DNA of 64,000 bases, taken from positions 558,001 to 622,000 of the forward strand of contig NZ_JADLRJ010000003.1 of the NCBI RefSeq assembly GCF_015477355.1, given 5' to 3'. Shown in pieces: positions 26,624 to 35,066 of this stretch. How positions within the stretch are numbered: the first letter of the stretch is position 1; the number at the start of each line of letters is the position of its first letter. A model generated the notes under the pieces. It had not been told where the DNA came from, ran no database searches, and saw nothing but the letters and a program-made list of their open reading frames with translations. The position numbers and the translations under genes were made by a program. The stretch comes from Nocardia blacklockiae. Its GTDB lineage: Bacteria; Actinomycetota; Actinomycetes; Mycobacteriales; Mycobacteriaceae.

Positions 26624-28105
26624 ATGTCCGGCAAGCGCGGCACGACCCGCTCGATCGTCCCGGCGGTGTGGCGGTCCGCGCCGCGGATGTCGGCGGAGGA
26701 ACCGGAATCCGTTGCGCCGCATGGCTTGTCGGGTCACCTGATCGGGTTCGTGGAGGCGCTGCGGGGCCGCGGCATCCCGGTGGGCCCGTCGGAGACCGTA
26801 GACGCCGGCCAGGTGCTCACCGTGCTGGACCTGATGGACCGCGAGATGCTGCGCGAAGGGCTGGCCTGCGCGCTGCTGCGCCGCGCGTCCCAGCGCGCGA
26901 CCTTCGACGGCATGTTCGACCTGTGGTTCCCCGCCGCGCTGGGCGAGCGCGCGGGCGCGCAGGAGGTGGAGATCCCGCGCAAGCCCGACGGCGAGGTCGA
27001 CATCATCGAGTTGCGAAAGATGCTGGCGGAGTTGCTGGTTGCCGATCCCTCGGGGGAGCAGGCGCGGCAGTTGCAGGAGCTGGCGGCGCAGATGGTCGAG
27101 CAGATGGGGCAGTACCGGTCGGCCAACGGGCCGTCGTTCTCGGCCTATCAGACGCTCAAGGACCTGCAACCCGAACTGCTGGTGAGCAAGATCCTCGCCG
27201 GTCTGGCCGCGGGGACCGACAATTCGGACTTCGACACCGAGGTCGCGCGCCGCATCGCGCGGCAGCGCATCAAGGACTTCCGCGGCACCGTCGAGAGCGA
27301 GACGCGCCGCCGCGTCGCCGAACGCATCGGCCGCGACCGGGTGGCCACCTACGGCGTGCAGCGCCAGGCCGAGGACGCCGACTTCCTGCGCATCTCCGAA
27401 AACGAGCTGGCCGAACTGCGCCGCAGCAGTCAGCGGCTGGCCCGGGTGCTCGCCTCGCGGCTGGCCGCGCGCCGGCGGCGGGCCCGGCGCGGGGAGATCG
27501 ACCTGCGCAAGACGCTGCGCAAATCCATGTCGACCGGCGGCGTCCCGATCAAGCTGGCCGCCCGCAAGCCGCGTCCCGGACGCCCGGATCTCGTTCTGCT
27601 GTGCGACATCTCGGGTTCGGTGGCCGGCTTCTCCAGTTTCACGATGCTGCTGGTGAACGCGCTGCGCGAACAGTTCTCGCGGGTGCGGATCTTCGCCTTC
27701 GTGGACCGCGTCGACGAGGTCACCCACCTGTTCGACCAGGTGACCCCGCTGGACCAGGTGACGCGCCGCATCTTCACCGAGGCCGAGGTGGTCGGCATCG
27801 AAGGACATTCCGACTACGGCACCGCCCTGCGCGGTTTCGCCGAGGACTGGCCCGACGCCGTCACCAGCCGCACTTCCCTGCTCGTCCTCGGCGACGCCCG
27901 CACCAACTACCGCGACCCCGCCCTCGACACTCTCGCGGACCTGGTGAAGGTCGCCAAACACGCCTACTGGCTCAACCCCGAGGCCGAAAAGGTCTGGGGC
28001 ACAGGCGATTCCGCCGCCAACCGCTACGCCCAGGTGATCGAGATGCACGAATGCCGCTCGGCCCGCCAACTCACCTCCGTAGTCAGTCGCCTACTCCCGG
28101 TATAG
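26624..28105 (+). CDS. VWA-domain protein, partner of MoxR ATPase (CoxE-like)
   Basis: A 493-residue protein. The C-terminal ~190 residues are a CoxE-type von Willebrand A domain with an intact MIDAS: LLCDISGSVAGFSSF (Asp328, Ser, Ser), a Thr in HSDYGTALRGF, and GDARTNYRDP. The N-terminal ~300 residues are helical and charged, including a basic patch (LAARRRRARRGEIDLRKTLR). The start may be ATG 26624 or ATG 26687. It is separated from the MoxR gene by 3 bp, so the two should be co-translated and act together. Position matches Rv2425c. Confidence 0.9.
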   Translation: MSGKRGTTRSIVPAVWRSAPRMSAEEPESVAPHGLSGHLIGFVEALRGRGIPVGPSETVDAGQVLTVLDLMDREMLREGLACALLRRASQRATFDGMFDLWFPAALGERAGAQEVEIPRKPDGEVDIIELRKMLAELLVADPSGEQARQLQELAAQMVEQMGQYRSANGPSFSAYQTLKDLQPELLVSKILAGLAAGTDNSDFDTEVARRIARQRIKDFRGTVESETRRRVAERIGRDRVATYGVQRQAEDADFLRISENELAELRRSSQRLARVLASRLAARRRRARRGEIDLRKTLRKSMSTGGVPIKLAARKPRPGRPDLVLLCDISGSVAGFSSFTMLLVNALREQFSRVRIFAFVDRVDEVTHLFDQVTPLDQVTRRIFTEAEVVGIEGHSDYGTALRGFAEDWPDAVTSRTSLLVLGDARTNYRDPALDTLADLVKVAKHAYWLNPEAEKVWGTGDSAANRYAQVIEMHECRSARQLTSVVSRLLPV

Positions 28106-28170
28106 GGGTTCGGGCCGCGGCATTAGAACTCGTTAAGCCGCCCGCAAGCCGCCGGGGCGACGATGCACGC

Positions 28171-28854
28171 GTGCCGAGCCGACCCCGGGAGACCGACGAG
28201 CGCCCAGCCGACCCGTCGCCTGTCGCATCGTCCGACGACTCCGGGTACGGCCCGAACGAACTGTCCGCGCTGATCGAATTCGGTACCGCGCGGCTGGCCG
28301 ACACCCCCGCCGTCGCGGAGGGCGCGTTGCGGCGGGCGGTGCGCGCCGGTGCGGCCGTACTGCCCCCGGATCAGCTCGCCCGGCTGTATTCGCTGATCGT
28401 CACCGCGATCTGCGGGCAGCCCGGGCGCGAGGCCGACCTGGCCGCCGCGGCACTGGTGGCCGCGGATCGCTGGTGGAGCCTGTCGGCCAACGACGCCGCG
28501 CACTACACGCTGCTCGCCGCCCGCCTCTACTACCGGTGCGGCCGCCACCACGAAGCCGTCGGCCTCTACCGGCGCGGGCTGTCCTGCCCCGACCTCCCGT
28601 ACCCGGCTCCCGAAATCGCGGTGCTGCACGAGCAATACGGCACCTGCCTGCTCGCCGTGCACCGATACCGCAGCGCCGCAACGGTATTCGACATCGGTGC
28701 GCGACTGGCCGCTGACGACCCCGACTGCCGCGACCTGCACCGCGACCTGCTCGCCTCGGCATCCACCGCCCGCGCGGCCGCGCGCCCGATCGCCGCGCTC
28801 CGCCGCGCCCTGGCGGCGTCCCTCGCCCGCGTGCGTCGTCCGGCAACGCGCTGA
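28171..28854 (+). CDS. TPR-like helical protein, unknown function
   Basis: A 227-residue protein with a ~30-residue disordered N-terminus rich in Pro, Ser and Asp. Paired amphipathic helices follow that look like tetratricopeptide repeats: HYTLLAARLYYRCGRHHEAV followed by GLYRRGL, then LHEQYGTCLLAVHRYRSAAT. An Arg/Ala-rich tail ends the protein. No catalytic motif is present. The GTG at 28171 is the best start. It follows the VWA gene after 65 bp and precedes nadD, so a scaffold role with the MoxR/VWA pair is possible but unproven. Confidence 0.6.
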   Translation: MPSRPRETDERPADPSPVASSDDSGYGPNELSALIEFGTARLADTPAVAEGALRRAVRAGAAVLPPDQLARLYSLIVTAICGQPGREADLAAAALVAADRWWSLSANDAAHYTLLAARLYYRCGRHHEAVGLYRRGLSCPDLPYPAPEIAVLHEQYGTCLLAVHRYRSAATVFDIGARLAADDPDCRDLHRDLLASASTARAAARPIAALRRALAASLARVRRPATR

Positions 28855-28984
28855 GCCGCCGCGCGGTGCGCAACCGGACCACGCGGCTGCCGCCCCGCGA
28901 TGAACGCGAGCGCGCTCCCGCCCCTGGACCGCAGGTGGCTGTGGTGCCGGGTGTTCGGACCCGCGCCCAGTAAGCTCGGCATCC

Positions 28985-29623
28985 GTGCAAGAAACAGGTC
29001 GGCGCAAACTGGGTGTGATGGGTGGGACCTTCGATCCCGTCCATCACGGGCACCTGGTTGCCGCCAGCGAGGTCGCGCACCGCTTCGACCTCGACGAAGT
29101 CATATTCGTCCCCACCGGGCAGCCGTGGCAGAAGGCCAGCAAGCAGGTCAGCCCGGCCGAGGACCGGTATCTGATGACCGTCATCGCGACCGCGTCCAAT
29201 CCGCGGTTCTCGGTGAGCCGGGCCGACATCGACCGCGCCAAGGTCACCTACACCGTCGACACCCTGCGTGACCTGCAAAGTCAGCATCCCGACGCCGACC
29301 TGTACTTCATCACGGGTGCGGACGCGCTGGCCAGCATCCTCACGTGGCAGGATTGGGCGGAACTGTTCGAGCTGGCGAAATTCGTCGGGGTGAGCCGTCC
29401 GGGGTACGAATTGAACATCGACCACCTCGCCGAACACCTGCGCGACATGCCGGCCGACGCGGTCACCGTCATCGAGATCCCCGCCCTGGCGATCTCGTCG
29501 AGCGAGTGCCGTCGCCGTGCCGCCGAGGGGCGACCGGTGTGGTACCTCGTCCCGGACGGGGTCGTGCAGTACATATCGAAGCGGCACCTGTACGTGCCGG
29601 GAGGGAACGGGAGAGCTGGATGA
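28985..29623 (+). CDS. nadD: Nicotinate-nucleotide adenylyltransferase
   Basis: A 212-residue nucleotidyltransferase that converts nicotinate mononucleotide and ATP to deamido-NAD. The N-terminal motif [20 protein letters not shown] contains the HxGH-type signature. The [20 protein letters not shown] motif supplies the second ATP contact. Start GTG 28985 has TAAGCT eight bases upstream, compatible with a leaderless start. The stop overlaps the rsfS ATG by four bases, so translation is coupled. The order nadD-rsfS-gpgP matches Rv2421c-Rv2420c-Rv2419c. Confidence 0.95.
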   Translation: MQETGRRKLGVMGGTFDPVHHGHLVAASEVAHRFDLDEVIFVPTGQPWQKASKQVSPAEDRYLMTVIATASNPRFSVSRADIDRAKVTYTVDTLRDLQSQHPDADLYFITGADALASILTWQDWAELFELAKFVGVSRPGYELNIDHLAEHLRDMPADAVTVIEIPALAISSSECRRRAAEGRPVWYLVPDGVVQYISKRHLYVPGGNGRAG

Positions 29624-30009
29624 CGGCATCCGTCGAAGCGGTCGAGACGGCGCGGATCGCCGCGCGCGCGGCCGACGAGAAGCTGGCTTCCGACGTGGTG
29701 GTGCTGGACGTCTCCGAGCAGCTGGTGATCACCGACTGTTTCGTGATCGCGTCGGCGCCGAACGAGCGGCAGGTCAACGCGATCGTCGACAACGTCGAGG
29801 AGAAGCTGCGGCTGTCCGGGCACAAGCCGGTGCGGCGTGAGGGCACCCGTGAGGGGCGCTGGGTACTGCTGGACTACGTCGAGGTCGTGGTGCATATCCA
29901 GCACAGCGACGAACGCGATTTCTATGGCCTGGAACGGCTTTGGAAGGACTGCCCGCAGGTTCCCGTGGACGGGCTGGGCGGGCCGCGCGGCGACGAGGCC
30001 GCTGAGTGA
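29620..30009 (+). CDS. rsfS: Ribosome silencing factor RsfS
   Basis: A 129-residue Iojap/YbeB protein. Family motifs are [37 protein letters not shown] and [15 protein letters not shown]. It binds uL14 on the 50S subunit and blocks subunit joining under starvation. The start overlaps the nadD stop (ATGA) and its own stop overlaps the next gene (GTGA), so it is inside a translationally coupled operon. The C-terminal extension after DFYGLERLW is typical of actinobacterial members. Confidence 0.95.
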   Translation: MTASVEAVETARIAARAADEKLASDVVVLDVSEQLVITDCFVIASAPNERQVNAIVDNVEEKLRLSGHKPVRREGTREGRWVLLDYVEVVVHIQHSDERDFYGLERLWKDCPQVPVDGLGGPRGDEAAE

Positions 30010-30719
30010 GCCTCGGATTCGACGGCGCCCTGGACGAGTCCGAGGAGCAGGGCGCCCGCTACGACAAGCACGCCAACGTCCGCCGGCTGATCCTGTTGCG
30101 GCACGGGCAGACCGAGTGGAACGCCTCCGATCGCATGCAGGGCCAGACCGATACGGAGCTGAGCGAGCTGGGCCGCCGGCAGGCCAAGGACGCCGCCCGC
30201 GAGCTGTCCGGCCACGACGCGATCGCCATCCTCGCCTCGGATCTGCGGCGCGCCTACGACACCGCGGTGGCGCTGGCCGACCACACCGCGCTCGAGGTGG
30301 TCCGCGATCCGCGGCTGCGCGAGACCAGCCTCGGGGAGTGGGAGGGGCTGACCCACTACGAGGTCGACGCGCAGTATCCGGGCGCCCGCCAGACCTGGCG
30401 GCTCAACGCCGACTTCACCCCGCCGGGCGGCGAGAGCAAGCTCGAGGTGGGTGCCCGGGCGTTGCCGGTGGTTCGTGAGCTGTTCGCCGAGCGCACCGAC
30501 TGGCCCGGCCGTACCATCATCCTCGTCGCGCACGGCGGGTTGATCGCGGCACTGACCGCCGCGCTGCTCGAGTTGCCCCCACGGAACTGGCCTGTCCTGG
30601 GCGGACTGGCCAACACCAGCTGGGTGCAACTGAGCAGCCACGGTCCGAGCATCGAGCAGCCCGGGTGGCGGCTGGATGTGTGGAATGCGGCGGCGAAGGT
30701 AGCACCTGATGTCCTCTGA
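30006..30719 (+). CDS. gpgP: Glucosyl-3-phosphoglycerate phosphatase
   Basis: A 237-residue histidine-phosphatase-superfamily enzyme. The catalytic loop is LILLRHGQTEWNASDRMQGQ, the second histidine lies in IILVAHGGLIAAL, and the C-terminus reads [18 protein letters not shown], close to M. tuberculosis Rv2419c. That enzyme removes phosphate from glucosyl-3-phosphoglycerate in methylglucose lipopolysaccharide synthesis. The N-terminus is about 25 residues longer than a minimal phosphatase core. The gene overlaps rsfS by 4 bp and the acidic-protein gene by 11 bp. Confidence 0.88.
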   Translation: MSLGFDGALDESEEQGARYDKHANVRRLILLRHGQTEWNASDRMQGQTDTELSELGRRQAKDAARELSGHDAIAILASDLRRAYDTAVALADHTALEVVRDPRLRETSLGEWEGLTHYEVDAQYPGARQTWRLNADFTPPGGESKLEVGARALPVVRELFAERTDWPGRTIILVAHGGLIAALTAALLELPPRNWPVLGGLANTSWVQLSSHGPSIEQPGWRLDVWNAAAKVAPDVL

Positions 30720-31992
30720 AAAGTCCTCCGACGACCGGGACGAACCGGTCCGGCAGGTTTCCGACGAATTGCTGCGCAAGGCGTCCGAGGTGCCCGTGCG
30801 GCGCCTACCGGACGCCTTGTTCGGTGGGCCCGCGCCCACCGAGCCGGAGCAGGACCCGGAACCGGAGGTCGAACCCGACTACGAGCGCGGCAAGTCCGTG
30901 CCCGACGAACTCTTCCGCAAGGCGTCCGAAGCGCCGGTGCGGCACCTCCCCGACGTGCTGTTCGGTGGCCCGGTGACACCGCCGGAACCGGTTGCGGCGG
31001 AGGAGAAGGCGGAGCACGCCGGGGGTGACAACTCTGCGGCGGCAGCGCCCGAGGTGCCGCAGGAGATCGCGGCCGACTCCGAGACCGGCGCTGTCGAGGA
31101 GGCTTCGGCTGCCCACGCGGAGGAGTCCGCCTCGGGCACAGGCGATTCGGAAGCCGCTGCGGGTGACGAGCCGACCACTGTGGGCGACAACGCGTCCGAA
31201 GGCGGCCCCGAGTCGGCCGATTGCGGCGAGAACGCCTCTGATTCGGACGTAGGCGCGGTGGGCGACCCTGGCTCGGCGGACGGTGAGAGCGCGGCGACGG
31301 AAACTTCTGCCTCGCAGGAGGGTTCGGGTGTCGAGGCAGATACTGCTGCGGTAGCGGCCGAATCGGTCCAGCAGGAAGCTCCTGTCGAGTCGTCGGCTGA
31401 TGCGGAAGATGGGTCTGCGGGGACCGGCGAGGCGGTCAGTGCGGATGCAGAGTCGGCGAGCACGGAACAGGAGCCTGCGGGGACCGGCGAGGTGGCCAGT
31501 GCCGACGCAGAGTCGGCGGGCGCGGAAGACGGGCCTGCGGGGACCGGCGAGGCGGCTGTTGCGGACGGCGAGTCGGCAAACACGGAAACCGGGTCGGCGG
31601 GTGCGGGCGCTGAGGCCGCCAGTGCCGAGGCCGGGTCGGCGGGCGCGGAAGCGGAGTCGGCGGGCGCGGAGGCTGAGACGGCTGGCGGAGCTTCCGACTC
31701 GGCGAGCGGTGCGGATGAGTCTGCGGGTGGTGCGGCTGGAGAAGCAGCCGGTTCCGCTGCTGCGCAGGATGATTCGGTGGACGGGGCCGCTTCCTCCGAG
31801 GAAGGCGATACCGTCGATCAATCTGCGGCAGATGCTGAGGCCGGTGCGACCGAGGAGCCCGCTGCGGCGGCCGAGAGTGGTGCGGCGGCTGAGAGTGGTG
31901 CGGCGGGGTCGGGTTCGGCTGGAGCGGGGGATTCGGGTGGTGGGCTGTTGCGGCGCGCCATGTCCCGGTTGTTCCGAGGGCGGTCGACGTGA
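30709..31992 (+). CDS. Acidic Ala/Glu/Ser-rich disordered protein inside the gpgP-octT operon
   Basis: A 427-residue protein I do not recognise. The N-terminus holds two ~60-residue copies of a motif, [20 protein letters not shown] then LFGGP at ~17-45, and [20 protein letters not shown] then LFGGP at ~64-92. About 300 residues of Ala/Glu/Asp/Ser/Gly follow, almost without aromatics, with four near-identical 20-residue blocks encoded at 31408-31650 (core [14 protein letters not shown]). The end is basic: [15 protein letters not shown]. It overlaps gpgP by 11 bp and octT by 4 bp, so it is translationally coupled with both. The layout suggests a disordered linker with paired N-terminal and basic C-terminal docking motifs. 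Confidence 0.75.
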   Translation: MSSEKSSDDRDEPVRQVSDELLRKASEVPVRRLPDALFGGPAPTEPEQDPEPEVEPDYERGKSVPDELFRKASEAPVRHLPDVLFGGPVTPPEPVAAEEKAEHAGGDNSAAAAPEVPQEIAADSETGAVEEASAAHAEESASGTGDSEAAAGDEPTTVGDNASEGGPESADCGENASDSDVGAVGDPGSADGESAATETSASQEGSGVEADTAAVAAESVQQEAPVESSADAEDGSAGTGEAVSADAESASTEQEPAGTGEVASADAESAGAEDGPAGTGEAAVADGESANTETGSAGAGAEAASAEAGSAGAEAESAGAEAETAGGASDSASGADESAGGAAGEAAGSAAAQDDSVDGAASSEEGDTVDQSAADAEAGATEEPAAAAESGAAAESGAAGSGSAGAGDSGGGLLRRAMSRLFRGRST

Positions 31993-32795
31993 GCGGTGCC
32001 GGCGGCGACGACGCGGAGGTCCGGGGTGCGGCCGTCGAGCCGTCCGACGACGGGTCGACCGCGTCGAGGTTCGAGCGACCGGTATTGCTGGTGCTCGCGG
32101 ACTCGCTGGCGTACTTCGGGCCGAAAGGCGGCCTGCCCGCGGATGATCCGCGGATCTGGCCTAATCTCGTTGCGGCGGAGCTGGATTGGGATGTCGAGCT
32201 GGTCGCGCGGATCGGGTGGACCTGCCGGGACGCGCACTGGGCGCTGATCGGCGACCCCCGGGTGTGGGCGGCGGTGCCGCGCGCGGGCGCAGTCGTTTTC
32301 GCCACCGGCGGAATGGATTCGCTGCCCTCGCCGCTGCCGACCGCGCTGCGCGAACTGATCCGCTACGTGCGGCCGCCCGCGCTGCGCCGCCGGGTCCGCA
32401 CGGGGTACCAGTGGCTGCAGCCCCGGTTGTCCAAGCTGGGGCGACCGGTCGCGCTGCCGCCGCACGTCAGCGTCGACTACCTGGAACAGTCGCGAAACGC
32501 GTTGGCGCAGTTGCGTCCCGACCTGCCGGTGATCGGCGTGCTCCCGTCGGTGCACGACTGTGAGGCCTACGGTCGCGTGCACGTCGGCCGCGAGCCGGCG
32601 GTCCGCGCCCTGCGCGCCTGGTCGGAGAAGACCGCGGTCCCACTGGTCGATCTGGCGGAAGCGGTGCGCGACAACATCTTCCACGGTGAGTCCAACCCCG
32701 ACGGCATCCACTGGGGCTGGGAAGGGCACAACGCCGTGGCGCGCGCCATGGTCAAAGCCCTGGCGGAGGTCCGCGCGCCGAAGGCCGGTGCATGA
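31989..32795 (+). CDS. octT: Diglucosylglycerate octanoyltransferase OctT
   Basis: A 268-residue SGNH-fold enzyme matching Rv2418c, the octanoyltransferase that acylates diglucosylglycerate early in MGLP synthesis. The nucleophile block is [19 protein letters not shown] (Ser near residue 39). The Gly block is [16 protein letters not shown], the Asn/Gly motif is [13 protein letters not shown], and the Asp-His pair is in [19 protein letters not shown]. The ~30 N-terminal residues are low-complexity. Adjacent gpgP acts earlier in the same pathway, supporting the assignment. Confidence 0.88.
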   Translation: MSGAGGDDAEVRGAAVEPSDDGSTASRFERPVLLVLADSLAYFGPKGGLPADDPRIWPNLVAAELDWDVELVARIGWTCRDAHWALIGDPRVWAAVPRAGAVVFATGGMDSLPSPLPTALRELIRYVRPPALRRRVRTGYQWLQPRLSKLGRPVALPPHVSVDYLEQSRNALAQLRPDLPVIGVLPSVHDCEAYGRVHVGREPAVRALRAWSEKTAVPLVDLAEAVRDNIFHGESNPDGIHWGWEGHNAVARAMVKALAEVRAPKAGA

Positions 32796-32886
32796 GCGAA
32801 AACCCTTCGCGCGCTGTCGAACAGCGCCGTGGCGAACCGCGCCCGATCCGTCTCCGTTCGTTCGGCTCGGGAGAGGCCCGGTAGCT

Positions 32887-33729
32887 GTGTCCGTCGTGGT
32901 GGTGACCGATTCCTCCGCCAGCCTGCCCGCCGAACTCGTTGCGGAGCTGGGCATTCTGGTAGTGCCGCTGCATGTGCTGGTCGACGATCGGGCGTTCTGT
33001 GAAGGCGTCGACGACGAACCGATCGACTACTCGTCCTCGACGGTGACGACCTCGGCCGCCGCGCCGGGCGAACTGGGCGCGGCCTACGAGCGCGCGCTGG
33101 AACTCAGCGAGGGCGACGGCGTAGTGGCCGTGCACATTTCGCGACAGCTGTCGGCGACCTGGGAGGCGGGCCGCCAAGCCGTGCGGGACATGGATGCCGC
33201 CGACCGTGTGCGCCTGGTGGATTCGCTCAGCGCCGGGCTCGGGACGGGCCTGCCGGTACTCGCCGCGGCGCGCCGGGCCCGCGAGGGCGCCGCGCTGGAT
33301 GTCGTCTACGACGCGGCGGCCTCGGCGGCGTCGCGCGGCCGGGCGTTCATCGTGGTCAATCGCACCGAGCAGTTGCGCCGCGGCGGACGGCTGAGTTCGG
33401 CCGCCGCGTTCTTCGGGACCGAACTGGTCACCAAGCCGATTCTGCAGATGGTCGACGGTCGGCTCGAGCTGCGGGAGAAGGCGCGCACCCGGTCCAAGGC
33501 GTACGCGAAGCTCGTCGCGGCGGCGGTGGACGCGGCGGGTGAGGACGGGGCCACCGTCGCCGTGCAGCACCTCGGTGAACCCGAGGCCGCCGCCACCATC
33601 ACCGCGCAGCTGACCGACCTCATCCCCGGCATCCGCGAACTGGTGACCGCGGAGTTCGGGCCGACCCTGGCCGTGCACCTCGGCACGGGTGCCGTCGGCG
33701 TGCTGGTGGTGCCCGGCGGCTGCGCCTGA
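32887..33729 (+). CDS. DegV-family fatty-acid-binding protein
   Basis: A 280-residue DegV protein. The N-terminal motif is VVVVTDSSASLPAELVAELG. Lipid-pocket segments are TTSAAAPGELGAAYERAL and VAVHISRQLSATWEAGRQAV. The second domain carries LRRGGRLSSAAAFFGTEL. DegV proteins bind a fatty acid between two domains and in Firmicutes (FakB) present it to a kinase; no FakA-like kinase lies here. GTG 32887 is chosen because the domain starts at once. Corresponds by position to Rv2417c and follows octT after 91 bp. Confidence 0.9.
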   Translation: MSVVVVTDSSASLPAELVAELGILVVPLHVLVDDRAFCEGVDDEPIDYSSSTVTTSAAAPGELGAAYERALELSEGDGVVAVHISRQLSATWEAGRQAVRDMDAADRVRLVDSLSAGLGTGLPVLAAARRAREGAALDVVYDAAASAASRGRAFIVVNRTEQLRRGGRLSSAAAFFGTELVTKPILQMVDGRLELREKARTRSKAYAKLVAAAVDAAGEDGATVAVQHLGEPEAAATITAQLTDLIPGIRELVTAEFGPTLAVHLGTGAVGVLVVPGGCA

Positions 33730-33794
33730 GACACGTTTGCCGAATCGGCAACAAAGTTTGTCGGATCGGCCCTCTCGTCGGCATCGTGGGAGTC

Positions 33795-34634
33795 ATGAAC
33801 CACGACGATTTCGACTGGGCCGCCATGGCCGACATGCTGGTGGACGAGGGCGAGGCGTACAGCCCGTATCTGCACGCCGCGTTCGATGCCCTGCCGGGAC
33901 CGGCTCCGCGACGGATCCTCGATATCGGTGCGGGACCCGGTGTGGCGGCCTGCCTGCTGGCGCAGCGGTTCCCGGAGGCCGAGGTGATCGCGGTGGACGG
34001 CACGCCCGAACTGCTCGACCGCGCCGAACGCCGCGCCCGGGAACTCGGTGTGCGGCTGCGCACCCGGGTCGCGCAGTTCCCGCAGGATCTCGGCGAGTTG
34101 CCGGAGGCCGATCTGGTGTGGTCGGCGAATGTGGTCCATCACGTCGGCGACCAGCTCGACGCACTCGGTCGCATGGCAGGGCTGTTGCGGCCGGGCGGTG
34201 TGCTGGCCATCGCCGAGGGCGGACTGGCGGCGCGGTGGCTGCCGCGCCACATCGGATTCGGGCGTCCCGGCCTGCAATCCCGGCTCGATGCCGTGCTGGA
34301 GGAGCGATTCGACCGGATGCGCACCGAACTGCCCGACGCCGTGGCCGTCATCGAGGACTGGCCCGCCCTGCTCCGCGCCGCCGGTTTGGCAGACGCACAC
34401 AGCCGCAGCTTCCTCGTCGACCACCCCGCCCCCCTCGAAGCAGGCCCGCGCCGCTCGGTCCGCCATTGGATCGCCCGCTACCGCGGCATGGGCGCCGACC
34501 ACCTGGACCCCGACGACCTGGCGACTCTGGACCGCCTACTGGACCCGGCCGACCCCCTCTGCATCGACCAGCGCCCCGATGTCTTCCTCCTCACCGCCCG
34601 CACGGTCCATTACGCGCAGCGTCCGGTGAAGTAA
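33795..34634 (+). CDS. Class I SAM-dependent methyltransferase
   Basis: A 279-residue methyltransferase. Motif I is ILDIGAGPGVAACLLAQRF, motif II VIAVDGTPELLDRAERRA, motif IV LVWSANVVHHVGDQ, and the post-motif LLRPGGVLAIAEGGLAARWL. The C-terminal helical half probably selects the substrate, which is unknown. The ATG at 33795 follows a short gap after degV. In M. tuberculosis the corresponding position between degV and comEA holds eis; here a methyltransferase takes that place. Confidence 0.85.
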   Translation: MNHDDFDWAAMADMLVDEGEAYSPYLHAAFDALPGPAPRRILDIGAGPGVAACLLAQRFPEAEVIAVDGTPELLDRAERRARELGVRLRTRVAQFPQDLGELPEADLVWSANVVHHVGDQLDALGRMAGLLRPGGVLAIAEGGLAARWLPRHIGFGRPGLQSRLDAVLEERFDRMRTELPDAVAVIEDWPALLRAAGLADAHSRSFLVDHPAPLEAGPRRSVRHWIARYRGMGADHLDPDDLATLDRLLDPADPLCIDQRPDVFLLTARTVHYAQRPVK

Positions 34635-35066
34635 CGCAGTAGTGCCGGAAGCGGCGTCGAGAAATCGTGGGCCCATACAGTCGACTAATCGCAGGCTCAT
34701 ACAACAGCCCCTGCGCGGCAGCATGACGTTGCTGGCCTGGGTCGGAGCTCGGGCGCGACCATCGGATGATCTGAGGCGAGGCAGCACGAGAATGTCAGCG
34801 GCCGACCCCTAATCGGCTGATGGTGTGCGGTTTCCTCGGTGCCCGCGGCGGGCGCGGTACAGCACGTTCGGTGCCAGGTGTGCTGAGGGGAATGGTCCTC
34901 GGCCCGGCGTCCCTCGAGGTGGGATCTAGCTCGGCTAGCAGAGCGGTGTGACAAGACTCGCGCGACGGGTGGGTGGTTGTGCACAGGTACTTCGCTGTCC
35001 CCAGGGTGAAGGAAAAGCCTTGTCACGGCAGGGGTCTCGTGGCGGCGGATACCTACGGTGGCTCGC
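34635..35066 (+). promoter_or_regulatory. 432-bp gap upstream of comEA with a leaderless promoter candidate
   Basis: No open reading frame with sensible composition or RNA gene was seen on either strand. The base composition is less GC-biased than in the neighbours. TACGGT at 35054-35059 ends 7 bp before the comEA ATG at 35067, a spacing typical of leaderless mycobacterial promoters. No clear terminator for the upstream methyltransferase is visible. Confidence 0.4.

Noticed and set aside
25669-28170. Very long forward frame joined to the TPR-like gene
   Set aside because: It is the out-of-frame shadow of the MoxR and VWA genes, Arg/Gly/Pro-rich. Only the last 228 codons have normal composition.
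28123-29007. Minus-strand frame opposite the TPR-like gene
   Set aside because: Its amino-acid content is Arg/Gly/Ala shadow sequence, and the plus-strand frame has helix periodicity and better third-position bias.
34635-35066. tRNA or small gene upstream of comEA
   Set aside because: No cloverleaf, CCA end or plausible short coding frame could be drawn from the sequence.
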